Assembly: GCF_003345655.1 (NCBI RefSeq)
Contig: NZ_QQOH01000004.1
Span: 186,001-250,000 of the forward strand
Reading direction: 5' to 3'
Source: Motiliproteus coralliicola
GTDB taxonomy: Bacteria; Pseudomonadota; Gammaproteobacteria; Pseudomonadales; Balneatricaceae
Length of the DNA stretch: 64,000 bases
In this document: positions 9,054 to 18,664 of the stretch, in pieces
Position numbering within the stretch: the stretch's first letter is position 1
How the letters are laid out: each line of letters starts with the position of its first letter
The notes under the pieces: model-generated
What the model was told of the DNA's origin: nothing
What the model saw: only the letters and a program-made list of their open reading frames with translations
Database searches by the model: none
Position numbers and translations under genes: made by a program

Positions 9054-9559
9054 CAATGGGACTCCTGTTCGCGACAATCGGGGCAAAGCCCTGATAATTC
9101 AACGGTTTCTGACTCAACTAGAAAGCCTCGCTGGCTGACTTGCTGGCGTAATGATTCGGCCAGACTTTCGCTGGGTAGCTCTTCGGCACTGCCGCAGCTT
9201 CGGCAGATCAGAAAATATCCCTGGTGGCGACAACCGGGATGGGAGCAACCGATAAAGGCGTTCAGCGAGGTGATGCGATGGGCCAGGCCCTGCTCCAACA
9301 GAAATTCCAGTGCTCGGTAAACCGTGGGCGGTGCCGAGTTAAACCCTTCTTTACTCAATTGTTCCAGTAACTGGTAGGCGCCCAGCGGCCGATGGCTCTG
9401 CCAGATCAGCTCCAGTACCCGCTGCCTGACCGGGGTCAATCGGGCACCATTTTGTTTGCACAGACGTAGAGCGCGCTCCATCGCGTTATGGATGCAGCGA
9501 CCGTGGTCATGATTTTTCTCGAACGCGGAAGCGTTAGCGGGATCGGCGGATATGGCCAT
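9053..9559 (-). CDS. zur: Zinc uptake regulator Zur (Fur family)
   Basis: The product is 168 residues from the ATG at 9559; an upstream TTG (9595) is possible but less likely. The winged-helix reads [20 protein letters not shown], with recognition helix [18 protein letters not shown]. The structural zinc site is CRSCG plus CPDC, and HPGCRHQG belongs to the dimer/metal domain. Zur represses zinc uptake genes when zinc is plentiful. It leads the operon zur-znuC-znuB and probably represses it through the box at 9616-9634. Confidence 0.92.
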   Translation of the reverse strand: MAISADPANASAFEKNHDHGRCIHNAMERALRLCKQNGARLTPVRQRVLELIWQSHRPLGAYQLLEQLSKEGFNSAPPTVYRALEFLLEQGLAHRITSLNAFIGCSHPGCRHQGYFLICRSCGSAEELPSESLAESLRQQVSQRGFLVESETVELSGLCPDCREQESH

Positions 9560-9615
9560 AGTGGAATCTCTTGTCCTGCGGTGACAACGGGTCAAGGGTA
9601 CAGCGTCTAAAGCGT

Positions 9616-9634
9616 AATGTTATACAGTATCATT
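9616..9634. promoter_or_regulatory. Candidate Zur box upstream of zur-znuCB
   Basis: AATGTTATACAGTATCATT is an imperfect palindrome close to the gammaproteobacterial Zur consensus (AATGTTATA-N-TATAACATT type). It lies 57-75 bp upstream of the zur ATG, where an autoregulatory operator would be expected. Confidence 0.65.
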
Positions 9635-9714
9635 TGCAGGATAAAGTCAGCACTGCAGGATTGGCTTGGCGAGGTGCCGATATTAAGGGAACAGTGTTGA
9701 AGAGTAATAAGGAG

Positions 9715-9801
9715 TGGTGCAGATGGGGAGACTCGAACTCCCACGTACTTTCGTACACTAGCACCTGAAGCTAGCGCGTCTACCAATTCCGCCACATCTG
9801 C
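9715..9801 (-). tRNA. tRNA-Leu (anticodon CAG), copy 2
   Basis: On the minus strand the gene begins GCAGATGTGGCGGAATTGG, has the anticodon loop TTCAGGT within a CTAGC/GCTAG stem, a long variable arm (GTACGAAAGTAC hairpin), TTCGAGTC in the T loop and an encoded CCA. It is 87 nt and reads CUG codons. It is identical to the copy at 9906-9992, with a 104-bp spacer, and is probably in the same transcript. Confidence 0.97.
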
Positions 9802-9905
9802 ATTTGCCATCGAAGGCAAAGGTATTCTGTCGTCAAGATGAGATGACCAACGATTCCAACTTGCTGAATCAGAAGATTTTCAATCAAGGGAAGTTGTTGG
9901 GTAGG

Positions 9906-9992
9906 TGGTGCAGATGGGGAGACTCGAACTCCCACGTACTTTCGTACACTAGCACCTGAAGCTAGCGCGTCTACCAATTCCGCCACATCTGC
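9906..9992 (-). tRNA. tRNA-Leu (anticodon CAG), copy 1
   Basis: Same 87-nt sequence as the gene at 9715-9801, with encoded CCA and all leucine-tRNA features (type II variable arm, GG in the D loop). It is the promoter-proximal copy. CUG is visibly the dominant leucine codon in the genes of this window, which fits two tandem genes. Confidence 0.97.
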
Positions 9993-10016
9993 GTCGCCAT
10001 CTCTGACGTGGCGCGT

Positions 10017-10045
10017 ATTAAACAAGGTCTTTTTTTCGAATGCAA
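10017..10045 (-). promoter_or_regulatory. Sigma-70 promoter of the tRNA-Leu pair
   Basis: On the minus strand, TTGCAT and TTTAAT are separated by exactly 17 bp and followed by a GC-rich discriminator (ACGCGCC) before the first tRNA. GC-rich discriminators are typical of stringently controlled stable-RNA promoters. Confidence 0.72.
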
Positions 10046-10298
10046 GAGATTTTTTCGGCTTTTTAGGCCCCAGTAACCCTGCACAATTTATGGACGATGC
10101 AGGGAGAGAAACTTGGCAAAATAGCGACGATCGAGGCTAGGGCGCTTTTTAATAAAAGTCGTATAAAAAGCAGCTGTTCAGCTCTGGTAAAGTTTAAGAG
10201 TTGCAACTATATGTAAGTCTTAGGGTTACAGAATGGCAACAGCGTTGCCGCTAACAGAATCTTAGGCTTGTCGCCTGTGCGATAACAGATGATGTGAC

Positions 10299-10328
10299 AG
10301 CGATCCGAATATTTTCCATTCGGACGCT
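10299..10328 (+). other. Stem-loop in the leader of the OmpA-like gene
   Basis: AGCG-a-TCCGAAT, loop ATTTTCC, ATTCGGA-CGCT: an 11-bp stem with one bulge, ending about 6 bp before the AAGGAG ribosome-binding site. Such 5' stems stabilise several outer-membrane-protein mRNAs; a regulatory role here is inference. Confidence 0.55.
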
Positions 10329-10347
10329 GATTTTCAAGGAGAATAGG

Positions 10348-11067
10348 ATGAAGAAAACACTACTGGTTGCTGCTGTATCTGCAATGATGGCTGCCCCGAT
10401 GGGCGCTTGGGCTCATGGTTCTTGCGACGATGATCCCAACCACTGTGCCTTCTGGCACGATTCCAAGGGCGTTTATGTTAAAGATAGTGCCGGTGACTGC
10501 GTACGCACCTCCTCCTGGACCGCCGATGCGGTGGTAGAGGGTTGTACGGCGATGCCGGAGCCGATGGCCAAAGCGATGGCGCCGGTGGAAAAAGCACCGA
10601 TGGCTCCCAAGGATAGCGATGGCGATGGCGTGATCGACGAGAAAGATCGGTGCCCGAACACCGCCAAGGGCGTTCAGGTTGATGCCAACGGCTGTGAATT
10701 CGTTAAGTTCGAAGATATCGCCGCCACGCTGGATGTTAAGTTTGCCACCGACTCCGACGCGGTAACCTCCGCATTTGATTCCGAGATGCGTCCGATCGCG
10801 CTGATTCTGTCGCAAAACCCGGGTACCGTGATCGAAATTAACGGTCATACCGACTCAACCGGTTCGGCAGCCTACAACCAGAAGCTGTCCGAGCGCCGCG
10901 CTCAAGCCGTGGTCGACTATCTGGTGGATAACTACGGTGTGAACGCCGACCAGCTGAAAGCGATCGGTCACGGTGAAGCCATGCCGATTGCCGACAACGC
11001 GACTTCCGAAGGTCGTCGTGCCAACCGTCGGGTTGAGACTTCTGTTCAGGGCCGCGTTCGTAAGTGA
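10348..11067 (+). CDS. OmpA-family peptidoglycan-binding protein with calcium-type repeat
   Basis: The product is 239 residues. A signal peptide (MKKTLLVAAVSAMMAAPMGA, cut near residue 22) is followed by a short Cys-containing segment (Cys in HGSCDDDPNHC, GDCVRT and EGCTAM, probably disulfide-bonded). Next come an Ala/Pro/Met linker, an acidic thrombospondin-3-like repeat (DSDGDGVIDEKDRCPNTAKG) and the OmpA C-terminal domain (INGHTDSTGSAAYNQKLSER and GEAMPIADNATSEGRRANRR). There is no eight-strand barrel, so it is a periplasmic or outer-membrane-anchored wall-binding protein rather than true OmpA. The ATG at 10348 follows AAGGAG. A strong terminator follows. Confidence 0.88.
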   Translation: MKKTLLVAAVSAMMAAPMGAWAHGSCDDDPNHCAFWHDSKGVYVKDSAGDCVRTSSWTADAVVEGCTAMPEPMAKAMAPVEKAPMAPKDSDGDGVIDEKDRCPNTAKGVQVDANGCEFVKFEDIAATLDVKFATDSDAVTSAFDSEMRPIALILSQNPGTVIEINGHTDSTGSAAYNQKLSERRAQAVVDYLVDNYGVNADQLKAIGHGEAMPIADNATSEGRRANRRVETSVQGRVRK

Positions 11068-11103
11068 TCCTGACGTAAATAGCCCGGCAAGGGCTTGATT
11101 AAA

Positions 11104-11129
11104 AACGGGAGCTTCGGCTCCCGTTTTTT
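11104..11129 (+). terminator. Intrinsic terminator after the OmpA-like gene
   Basis: AACGGGAGC-TTCG-GCTCCCGTT followed by T6: a 9-bp stem with a stable TTCG tetraloop and a U-run, 37 bp after the stop. Confidence 0.92.
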
Positions 11130-11261
11130 GTTGCAGGCTATTGGCTTGCGCATCCAGCGAATTTACCCGATAGAAGCCGCGATTGGTGCTGGAAAAAATA
11201 ACCCTGTTCCTGTAACATGCAGCCAATTTGGCCGGACAAAACCGGACCAAAGAACAGTTCT

Positions 11262-11304
11262 AAAAAAGCGGGATGCGATCGGTTGATTCGCATCTCGCTT
11301 TTTT
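11262..11304. terminator. Bidirectional terminator-like stem upstream of carA
   Basis: AAAAAAGCGGGATGCGA, loop tcggttgat, TCGCATCTCGCTTTTTT: a stem of about 17 bp flanked by A6 and T6, so it can terminate in both directions. It ends 55 bp before the carA start. It could insulate carA from upstream genes or act as an attenuator in a carA leader; the sequence alone does not decide this. Confidence 0.7.
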
Positions 11305-11359
11305 GCAGATAGGCTTCGGTAAATTCCGCCGGAGCCACTACAGTTTTCGGGAGACGACA

Positions 11360-12502
11360 TTGAGCAAAGCAGCCATTCTGGCCTTGGCGGACGGAAGTGT
11401 GTTCAAAGGCAAGGCGATCGGCGCCGAGGGTCAGACCAGCGGTGAAGTGGTTTTCAATACATCGATGACGGGGTATCAGGAGATCCTGACCGACCCCTCC
11501 TACGCTCGCCAGATCGTCACCTTGACCTATCCGCATATCGGTAACACCGGTACCAACTCCGAAGATGAGGAGTCGGGCAATATCTGGGCGGCGGGCCTGG
11601 TAATCCGCGATCTACCGCTGCTGGCCAGCAACTGGCGCAACGAGCGGTCACTGGATCAGTACCTGAAGGACAACAACATCGTCGGTATTGCCGACATCGA
11701 TACCCGCCGGCTGACCCGCATTCTGCGTGAAAAAGGTTCGCAGAACGGCTGCATCATCGCCGCCGACGAACTGACCGATGCCGATATCGATGCGGCGTTG
11801 GAAGCGGCCAAGGCGTTCCCGGGCCTGAAAGGTATGGACCTGGCCAAAGAGGTCTGCACCAAGCAGAGCTACGCCTGGACCGAAGGTACCTGGAAGCTGG
11901 GTGAGGGTCATCCGACCCCGGCCCACGAGCAGCCGTTCAAGGTTGTTGCCTACGATTTCGGGGTGAAGCAGAACATCCTGCGGATGCTGGCGGACCGGGG
12001 TTGTGAACTGACCGTAGTTCCGGCCCAGACTCCGGCTAGCGAAGTGCTGGCGATGAATCCGGACGGGGTGTTCCTGTCCAACGGCCCGGGCGATCCCGAG
12101 CCCTGTACCTACGCGATTGAAGCGATCCAGCAGATTCTGGAGCAGAATCTGCCGATCTTCGGTATCTGCCTGGGTCACCAGCTGTTGGCGCTGGCCTCCG
12201 GTGCCAAGACCGTGAAGATGAAGTTCGGTCACCACGGTGCCAACCACCCGGTGCAGGATATCGACAAGGGCACGGTGATGATCACCAGCCAGAACCACGG
12301 CTTCGCCGCCGATGAAGACAGCCTGCCGAGCACGCTGCGGGCGACCCACAAGTCGCTGTTCGACGGTTCCTTGCAGGGTATCGAGCGCACCGACAAGCCG
12401 GCTTTCAGCTTCCAGGGTCACCCCGAAGCGAGCCCCGGCCCTCACGATGTAGCGCCGCTGTTCGACCGCTTTATCAGCGAGATGCAGCAACGTCGCGGCT
12501 AA
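11360..12502 (+). CDS. carA: Carbamoyl-phosphate synthase small subunit
   Basis: The product is 380 residues from a TTG start at 11360, preceded by GGGAG at the right spacing; E. coli CarA has 382. The longer frame from 11273 runs through the terminator-like stem and is rejected. The class-I glutaminase domain has the nucleophile Cys in [13 protein letters not shown] and His/Glu in [11 protein letters not shown]. It supplies ammonia to CarB for carbamoyl phosphate, used for arginine and pyrimidines. A TTG start for carA is, from memory, also described in Pseudomonas. The gene is followed by a small hairpin and carB. Confidence 0.96.
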   Translation: MSKAAILALADGSVFKGKAIGAEGQTSGEVVFNTSMTGYQEILTDPSYARQIVTLTYPHIGNTGTNSEDEESGNIWAAGLVIRDLPLLASNWRNERSLDQYLKDNNIVGIADIDTRRLTRILREKGSQNGCIIAADELTDADIDAALEAAKAFPGLKGMDLAKEVCTKQSYAWTEGTWKLGEGHPTPAHEQPFKVVAYDFGVKQNILRMLADRGCELTVVPAQTPASEVLAMNPDGVFLSNGPGDPEPCTYAIEAIQQILEQNLPIFGICLGHQLLALASGAKTVKMKFGHHGANHPVQDIDKGTVMITSQNHGFAADEDSLPSTLRATHKSLFDGSLQGIERTDKPAFSFQGHPEASPGPHDVAPLFDRFISEMQQRRG

Positions 12503-12531
12503 GCGCCCGACTTATCTACTGAATTGCTAGC

Positions 12532-12552
12532 GCACCCGCCGGTTGCGGGTGC
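12532..12552 (+). other. Hairpin in the carA-carB spacer
   Basis: GCACCCGC, loop CGGTT, GCGGGTGC: a perfect 8-bp GC-rich stem without a U-run, in the 83-bp gap between the two subunit genes. It may set the carA/carB expression ratio by pausing or RNA processing. Confidence 0.6.
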
Positions 12553-12585
12553 CGAGACAGAACGAATCAGACCGGTTATAAACTC

Positions 12586-15500
12586 ATGCCAAAGCGTACA
12601 GACATAAAAAGCATCCTGATCCTTGGGGCCGGCCCCATCGTCATCGGTCAGGCGTGCGAATTCGACTACTCCGGTGCCCAGGCCTGTAAGGCCCTGCGCG
12701 AGGAGGGTTACCGCGTTATCCTGGTTAACTCCAACCCGGCGACCATCATGACCGATCCGGTGATGGCCGATGCGACCTACATCGAGCCGATCAACTGGAA
12801 GACCGTTGCCAAGATTATCGAAAAAGAGCGCCCGGACGCGGTACTGCCCACCATGGGTGGCCAAACCGCATTGAACTGCGCCCTCGACCTGGCCCGTGAA
12901 GGGGTGCTAGAAGAGTTCGGTGTCGAGATGATCGGTGCCACCGCCGATGCGATCGACAAAGCCGAAGACCGTGATCGCTTCGACAAGGCGATGAAGAGCA
13001 TCGGCCTGGAATGTCCCCGTGCGGCGATTGCCCACAGCATGGAAGAGGCGCTGCAGGTGCAGGCGCAACTGGGCTTCCCGTGCATCATCCGTCCGAGCTT
13101 CACCATGGGTGGCTCCGGTGGTGGTATCGCCTACAACAAAGAGGAATTCATCGAGATCTGTGAGCGCGGTCTGGAACTGTCTCCGACCAACGAGCTGCTG
13201 ATCGACGAATCCCTGATCGGTTGGAAAGAGTACGAGATGGAGGTGGTTCGCGATAAGAACGACAACTGCATCATCGTCTGTTCGATCGAGAACTTCGACG
13301 CCATGGGCGTTCACACCGGTGACTCCATCACTGTGGCGCCGGCCCAGACCTTGACCGACAAGGAATACCAGATCATGCGTAACGCCTCACTGGCGGTACT
13401 GCGTGAGATCGGGGTAGAGACCGGCGGCTCCAACGTCCAGTTCGGCCAGTGCCCGAACACCGGTCGTCTGGTGGTTATCGAGATGAACCCGCGGGTTTCT
13501 CGTTCCTCCGCGCTGGCCTCCAAGGCCACCGGCTTCCCGATCGCCAAGGTCGCGGCCAAACTGGCGGTTGGTTACACCTTGGACGAGTTGCAGAACGACA
13601 TCACCGGCGGTCGCACCCCGGCGTCGTTCGAGCCCTCGATCGATTACGTCGTCACCAAGATTCCGCGTTTCGCGTTCGAGAAGTTCGCCCAGGCCAACGA
13701 CCGTCTGACCACCCAGATGAAGTCCGTGGGTGAGGTGATGGCGATCGGCCGCACCATCCAGGAATCGATGCAGAAAGCGCTGCGTGGCCTGGAAGTGGGC
13801 TCCGAAGGTTTCGATTCGATCCTCGACCTGAAGGCCGAAGACGCCAAAGAGGTGCTGATCCGTGAACTGAAGAACCCGGGTGCCGATCGGATCTGGTACG
13901 TCGGCGATGCGTTCCGTTTCGGCATGAGCGTCGAAGAGGTTTACAACATCAGTGCCATCGATCCCTGGTTCCTGGTCCAGATCGAAGATCTGATCAAGGA
14001 TGAGGGTACTGTCTCCAAGCTGGGTCTGGCCGATCTGAACGCCGACCTGGTATTCGGTCTCAAGCGTAAGGGCTTCTCCGATGCCCGCCTGGCCAAGTTG
14101 CTGGGTGTTTCCGAGAAGGCGTTCCGTAAAGAGCGTAACAAGCTGGGTGTGCACCCGGTCTACAAGCGGGTTGATACCTGCGCGGCCGAATTCGCCACCG
14201 ATACCGCCTACATGTACTCCAGCTACGAAGAAGAGTGCGAGTCGAACCCGTCCGACAAAGAGAAGATCATGGTTCTGGGTGGCGGCCCGAACCGGATCGG
14301 TCAGGGTATCGAGTTCGACTACTGCTGTGTCCACGCGGCGCTGGCGATGCGTGAAGACGGCTACGAGACCATCATGGTCAACTGCAACCCGGAAACCGTT
14401 TCTACCGACTACGACACCTCCGATCGTCTGTACTTCGAGCCGGTGACGCTGGAAGACGTACTGGAGATCGTTCGGGTCGAACAGCCCAAGGGTGTGATCG
14501 TTCAGTACGGTGGCCAGACGCCGCTGAAGCTGGCGGTAGCGCTGGAAGAAGCCGGTGTGCCGATTATCGGTACCAGCCCGGAAGCGATCGACCGCGCTGA
14601 AGACCGTGAGCGTTTCCAGCAGATGATCCAGAAGCTGGGTCTGAAACAGCCTGAGAACGCCACCGTGCGTTCACTCGAAGAAGCCGTGGTTAAGGCCGAG
14701 CAGATCGGCTACCCGCTGGTGGTACGTCCCTCCTACGTGTTGGGCGGCCGGGCGATGGAGATCGTCTACAAAGAGGAAGAGCTGCGTAAGTACATGAACG
14801 AAGCGGTACAGGTCTCCAATGACGCACCGGTACTGCTGGATCGCTTCCTGTCTCGTGCGATCGAAACCGATATCGATGCGGTTTGTGACGGTGAGCGCGT
14901 GGTGATCGGTGCGATCATGCAGCATATCGAGCAGTGTGGCGTTCACTCCGGTGACTCGGCCTGTTCTCTGCCTCCTTACAACCTGGACGACGAAGTTCAG
15001 GACCAGATGCGCGCCATGGTTGCGGCGATGGCGATGGAGCTGGGCGTTGTCGGTCTGATGAACACGCAGTTGGCTTATCAGGACGGCGAAATCTACGTGA
15101 TCGAAGTAAACCCGCGGGCTTCGCGTACCGTGCCGTTCGTGTCCAAGTGTATCGGTACCTCGCTGGCCAAAGTGGCGGCTCGGGTTATGGCTGGTACTTC
15201 ATTGGCTGAGCAGGGTTTCACCGAAGAGGTGGTACCGAGCTACTTCAGCGTCAAGGAAGCGGTATTCCCGTTCAACAAGTTCCCGGGTGTTGACCCGATC
15301 CTCGGCCCGGAGATGAAGTCTACCGGTGAGGTTATGGGTGTCGGTGACACCTTCGGCGAAGCCTTCGCCAAGGCTCATGTCGGAACCAACGAAGTGCTGC
15401 CGAGCGCCGGTAAAGCCTTCGTCAGTGTCCGCGATGTGGATAAGGACGGTGTGATTGCCGTGGCCCGTGACCTGATCGAACTTGGCTTCGAGTTGGTGGC

Positions 15501-15816
15501 GACCGAAGGTACCCACAAGCTGTTGAGCGAAAATGAGATCGCTTCTGAGCGGGTTAATAAGGTGATGGAAGGTCGTCCCAACATCGTCGACATGATCAAG
15601 AACGAAGAGATCGTTTACGTGATCAACACCACCGAAGGCCGTCGTGCCATTGCCGACTCGGCCGAGATCCGTCGCTCTGCGCTGCAGTCGAAGATCCCTT
15701 ACACCACCACCCTGGCCGGTGCCGAGGCGGAAGTTCAGGCACTGCAATTTGGTGAGGAGAAGCAGGTACGTCGTCTGCAGGATCTACACGCAGCGGTCAA
15801 CGGAGGTGCAGCATGA
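12586..15816 (+). CDS. carB: Carbamoyl-phosphate synthase large subunit
   Basis: The product is 1076 residues (E. coli 1073). Two homologous ATP-grasp halves are present, each opening with the glycine-rich motif ([19 protein letters not shown] and [18 protein letters not shown]). An oligomerisation region lies between, and the C-terminal allosteric MGS domain runs from about residue 935 ([20 protein letters not shown]). It uses two ATP, bicarbonate and ammonia channelled from CarA. The last four bases overlap greA (ATGA), giving the operon carA-carB-greA seen in pseudomonads. Confidence 0.98.
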   Translation: MPKRTDIKSILILGAGPIVIGQACEFDYSGAQACKALREEGYRVILVNSNPATIMTDPVMADATYIEPINWKTVAKIIEKERPDAVLPTMGGQTALNCALDLAREGVLEEFGVEMIGATADAIDKAEDRDRFDKAMKSIGLECPRAAIAHSMEEALQVQAQLGFPCIIRPSFTMGGSGGGIAYNKEEFIEICERGLELSPTNELLIDESLIGWKEYEMEVVRDKNDNCIIVCSIENFDAMGVHTGDSITVAPAQTLTDKEYQIMRNASLAVLREIGVETGGSNVQFGQCPNTGRLVVIEMNPRVSRSSALASKATGFPIAKVAAKLAVGYTLDELQNDITGGRTPASFEPSIDYVVTKIPRFAFEKFAQANDRLTTQMKSVGEVMAIGRTIQESMQKALRGLEVGSEGFDSILDLKAEDAKEVLIRELKNPGADRIWYVGDAFRFGMSVEEVYNISAIDPWFLVQIEDLIKDEGTVSKLGLADLNADLVFGLKRKGFSDARLAKLLGVSEKAFRKERNKLGVHPVYKRVDTCAAEFATDTAYMYSSYEEECESNPSDKEKIMVLGGGPNRIGQGIEFDYCCVHAALAMREDGYETIMVNCNPETVSTDYDTSDRLYFEPVTLEDVLEIVRVEQPKGVIVQYGGQTPLKLAVALEEAGVPIIGTSPEAIDRAEDRERFQQMIQKLGLKQPENATVRSLEEAVVKAEQIGYPLVVRPSYVLGGRAMEIVYKEEELRKYMNEAVQVSNDAPVLLDRFLSRAIETDIDAVCDGERVVIGAIMQHIEQCGVHSGDSACSLPPYNLDDEVQDQMRAMVAAMAMELGVVGLMNTQLAYQDGEIYVIEVNPRASRTVPFVSKCIGTSLAKVAARVMAGTSLAEQGFTEEVVPSYFSVKEAVFPFNKFPGVDPILGPEMKSTGEVMGVGDTFGEAFAKAHVGTNEVLPSAGKAFVSVRDVDKDGVIAVARDLIELGFELVATEGTHKLLSENEIASERVNKVMEGRPNIVDMIKNEEIVYVINTTEGRRAIADSAEIRRSALQSKIPYTTTLAGAEAEVQALQFGEEKQVRRLQDLHAAVNGGAA

Positions 15817-16292
15817 GCGGCAAGGTCCCGATGACCCTGGCGGGTGAGCAGCGCCTGCGTGAAGAGCTGACCCAGCTCAAAACCGTCGAGCGTCCGCAGA
15901 TTATCGCCGCCATTGCCGAAGCTCGTGAGCACGGCGATCTGAAGGAAAACGCCGAGTACCATGCTGCCCGCGAGCAGCAGGGTTTCTGCGAGGGCCGGAT
16001 CAAGGAGATCGAGAGCAAGCTGGCCGGTGCCCAGGTGATCGATGTGACCCAGATCGCCCACACCGGTAAGGTGATCTTTGGTACCACCGTCGATATCATC
16101 AATCTGGATACCGATGACGAAGTGACCTACCAGATCGTTGGCGACGACGAAGCGGATCTGAAGCACAAGAAGATCTCGATCAACTCCCCGATCGCCCGTG
16201 CCCTGATCGGCAAGGAAGAGGGTGACGTGGTCGTGGTTCAGACGCCTAATGGCGGGGTCGAATACGAGATCGCCGAAGTTCGCCATCTCTGA
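15813..16292 (+). CDS. greA: Transcription elongation factor GreA
   Basis: The product is 159 residues with the N-terminal coiled coil ([20 protein letters not shown]) carrying the acidic tip [15 protein letters not shown]. The C-terminal FKBP-like domain ends [20 protein letters not shown]. GreA stimulates transcript cleavage in backtracked RNA polymerase. It starts within the carB stop and is followed by a strong terminator that ends the operon. Confidence 0.97.
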   Translation: MSGKVPMTLAGEQRLREELTQLKTVERPQIIAAIAEAREHGDLKENAEYHAAREQQGFCEGRIKEIESKLAGAQVIDVTQIAHTGKVIFGTTVDIINLDTDDEVTYQIVGDDEADLKHKKISINSPIARALIGKEEGDVVVVQTPNGGVEYEIAEVRHL

Positions 16293-16310
16293 TTGGCTCC
16301 AAGACTGATC

Positions 16311-16338
16311 AAAGCCCGCCTAGTGCGGGCTTTTTTGT
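16311..16338 (+). terminator. Intrinsic terminator of carA-carB-greA
   Basis: AAAGCCCGC-ctagt-GCGGGCTTTTTT: a 7-9 bp GC-rich stem followed by T6, 19 bp after the greA stop. Confidence 0.92.
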
Positions 16339-16449
16339 GTCGCATAGCGGGCGCAAACCAGGCTGGCGTTTCAGCGGCCAGGGCTGGATATCGCTATACT
16401 GTAGGGATGAGTTCTGCAGTGATGGGCTCGATGGAGAGCCGGGGTCCTG

Positions 16450-16734
16450 ATGACTGAGTCGAGTGCTGAGCATCCGGCCGAGCAGCAGCTTGAGGCTGAG
16501 ATGCTATGGCAGGAGCTGGCGGTCGGGGACGAAGTAATGGTGGAGTTTCCGGTCTGTGAAGCGGGCCGGGAGCTGCTTTCGCCCGGACAGGGCTACCTGA
16601 TTCTGGCCAAGCGTCAGTCGGCCAGTGGGGTGCCGCAGTTGGTCACCGAGTCGAATATTCCAGGCCAGCAGGTCACGCTCTATCCGCACTGTATCTGTAG
16701 CTACCGCTGCCTGTCCGAACAGCAGCTGAGCTAG
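16450..16734 (+). CDS. Hypothetical protein, 94 residues
   Basis: I do not recognise this protein. It is acidic at the N-terminus (MTESSAEHPAEQQLEAEMLW) and has four cysteines: one mid-protein (FPVCEAG) and three near the C-terminus (YPHCICSYRC). No signal peptide or transmembrane segment is visible. It stands alone between the greA terminator and the lipoprotein gene. A weak GGGTCC precedes the ATG. Codon choice (GAG, CTG, GTC) resembles the neighbours, which favours a real gene. Confidence 0.55.
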   Translation: MTESSAEHPAEQQLEAEMLWQELAVGDEVMVEFPVCEAGRELLSPGQGYLILAKRQSASGVPQLVTESNIPGQQVTLYPHCICSYRCLSEQQLS

Positions 16735-16920
16735 GGATTCAGTTGGGCTTAAGGCACACAGCGATAGACTGATCTCCTCCGAGGCCGTTTGGGAAGACGC
16801 TCGACCCTAATGGATCACTGAGATGTTGCTACTGGGGTGTTCGGTGGCCTTGGTCGTCGTTATGGAACCTTTGCGTTGGCGATCCGTCCAAGCTGCTGCA
16901 AGAGATTAATGGGGAGTGTT

Positions 16921-17430
16921 ATGAAACATCGAATGTTATGGCTGATCCTGCCGCTGAGTCTGGTACTGGGCGGCTGTATCACCAACCAAACCAATATGAA
17001 TGCCAACGTCATGGACGCCAATGAAGCTCAGCAGGCGGTACGAATCCAGCGGGGTGTGGTGCTGGCGGTTGAAGAGGTCACGGTTACCGCCGAGGGGACT
17101 CCCGGTGCGACCATTATCGGTTCTATCCTCGGAGCCGGGTTGGGCAGTGAAATCGGCGGTGGTTCCGGACGTAATTGGGCCATGGGCGCCGGTGCGGTCA
17201 TCGGCGGTGCGTTGGGAGAAAAAGCGACCCAGTACAACGAGAAAGCCTTTGCCTATATCGTCGAACTCCAGGGCGGCAGGCAGCTGCAGATCGTCCAACA
17301 GGGAGCGTTGATCTCACCGAATACCCCGGTTTTCGTTAAGCACCTGGGTGGCGGACGCGCGGTGGTGCAGGTCGACACCAGCCAGGGGGCTGTTTATAAC
17401 CGCACCCGTGATACCCGGTACGCTAATTGA
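16921..17430 (+). CDS. Glycine-zipper outer-membrane lipoprotein (SlyB/Pcp-like)
   Basis: The product is 169 residues with a lipoprotein signal peptide (MKHRMLWLILPLSLVLGGC, lipidated Cys19). A glycine-zipper 2TM domain follows at about residues 58-100 (IIGSILGAGLGSEIGGGSG, MGAGAVIGGALGEKA), then a small C-terminal beta domain (VELQGGRQLQIVQQG). It resembles SlyB/Pcp outer-membrane lipoproteins that support envelope integrity. The ATG at 16921 begins the signal peptide; a longer upstream reading is not needed. It appears monocistronic. Confidence 0.85.
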   Translation: MKHRMLWLILPLSLVLGGCITNQTNMNANVMDANEAQQAVRIQRGVVLAVEEVTVTAEGTPGATIIGSILGAGLGSEIGGGSGRNWAMGAGAVIGGALGEKATQYNEKAFAYIVELQGGRQLQIVQQGALISPNTPVFVKHLGGGRAVVQVDTSQGAVYNRTRDTRYAN

Positions 17431-17624
17431 GGCGACCCAGAGATAGCCGCAGATCGTTTGTAATCGGCTGTTATTAACGGAAAAGACCGACTAGGATTAA
17501 ATCGGAAGTTTTCGAATTGATTCGATAAACCGATCGAACTCTTCGGCTTGCACAGAGGCTGATAAAACGACAGGTTAGTGAGAGCCTGTCGAGCCTGATT
17601 TCTGGACCTAAAGGGGGGCGAGCA

Positions 17625-18647
17625 ATGACGGTCGGTATCGCCCATTCCAGTCTTTTCCTGTCGCGACCCAACCTCTGGTTGTTGTTGTCGCTGTTGTGGC
17701 TGAGCATCGGTGATGCGCTGGCCGCCAAGCCCAAGGTGTTGGTGATCCAGAGTTACCACGCCGGCTATGAATGGCAGGCCAACTACAGTCGCGCCCTCCA
17801 CGATACTTTAGCTCCGCTGGCGGAGCTTGAGTTCTTCGAAATTGATAGTAAACGCCTTCCAGAAGTTCAGTACCGTGCTGCCGCAGACCAGGCTTGGGAA
17901 CGTTATCAGCAGCTTGGGCCGGACTTGGTCATCATCGGCGATGATAATGCGTTACAGCTGTTAGGGCCGAAGTTGGCGACCACCGCTACGCCGGTGGTCT
18001 ATCTGGGAATCAACAACAACCCGCGGCATTACCTGCCCAGCCGACCGGACAATATTTCCGGTGTACTGGAGCGCCCACTGCTGAGGCGCTCGATCCTCCA
18101 CTTACATCGTCTGTTGAATGGCTCGCTGAAACGGGTGCTGGTGCTATTTGATAACGGTACCACCTCGAGAACGGTGTGGGAGGAGGAGTTTGCCAGCATG
18201 CCGTCACGCCAAGTGGGGCCGGTCCATGCTCAGATTGAACTGTTGGGTGATTATGGACGCTGGCAGCAGACGGTTGAGCAGGCCAAAGCGCAGGGTTTTG
18301 ATGCGATCGTAATCGGTCTTTATCAGACCCTGGTGGATGAGCAGGGGCGGCACGTGCCCGATCAGCAGGTGATCAACTGGACCTCAGAAGCAAGTCCGTT
18401 GCCGTTGTTTGCGTTCTGGAGATTCGCGGTTGGACCGCAGATGACCATCGGTGGACTGGTGCTCGACGGCTATTCCCAGGGATCCGAGGCGGCCTCCATT
18501 GCCCGTGAGGTGTTGGAGGGCGGTAATTTACCCGTCATTCCTCAATCCTCCGGCGAAGGACGCTTCGTGTTTAGCCGCAGCCAGCTACAGCGTTGGCAGC
18601 TGGCATTACCGCCCTCGGTGGCCGAGCAGGCAGTTCTGGTTCCTTAG
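17625..18647 (+). CDS. Periplasmic ABC-type substrate-binding-like protein
   Basis: The product is 340 residues. A signal segment (NLWLLLSLLWLSIGDALAA) is followed by a type-1 periplasmic-binding fold (KPKVLVIQSYHAGYEWQANY, PDLVIIGDDNALQLLGP, PVVYLGINNNP), as in the ABC_sub_bind family. Such proteins often serve as sensor inputs rather than transport components, and no permease or ATPase gene lies nearby. The ligand is unknown. The ATG at 17625 follows a strong purine-rich site (AAGGGGGGCGAG). It converges on the ABM gene. Confidence 0.8.
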   Translation: MTVGIAHSSLFLSRPNLWLLLSLLWLSIGDALAAKPKVLVIQSYHAGYEWQANYSRALHDTLAPLAELEFFEIDSKRLPEVQYRAAADQAWERYQQLGPDLVIIGDDNALQLLGPKLATTATPVVYLGINNNPRHYLPSRPDNISGVLERPLLRRSILHLHRLLNGSLKRVLVLFDNGTTSRTVWEEEFASMPSRQVGPVHAQIELLGDYGRWQQTVEQAKAQGFDAIVIGLYQTLVDEQGRHVPDQQVINWTSEASPLPLFAFWRFAVGPQMTIGGLVLDGYSQGSEAASIAREVLEGGNLPVIPQSSGEGRFVFSRSQLQRWQLALPPSVAEQAVLVP

Positions 18648-18664
18648 GCTCTACACCTTAGCCC

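Larger units (their letters stand above)
9993..10347. other. Intergenic region between tRNA-Leu promoter and ompA-like gene
   Basis: 355 bp without a gene. It carries the tRNA promoter on the minus strand (10017-10045) and the 5' leader stem-loop of the OmpA-like gene (10299-10328). The middle part (about 10080-10290) is AT-richer than its surroundings and holds no convincing reading frame; the OmpA-gene promoter should be here but was not located firmly. Confidence 0.6.

Noticed and set aside
9607-10025. Two similar minus-strand frames reading through DVAELVDALASGASVRKYVG
   Set aside because: They are translations of the tRNA-Leu genes; this peptide is a well-known annotation artefact.
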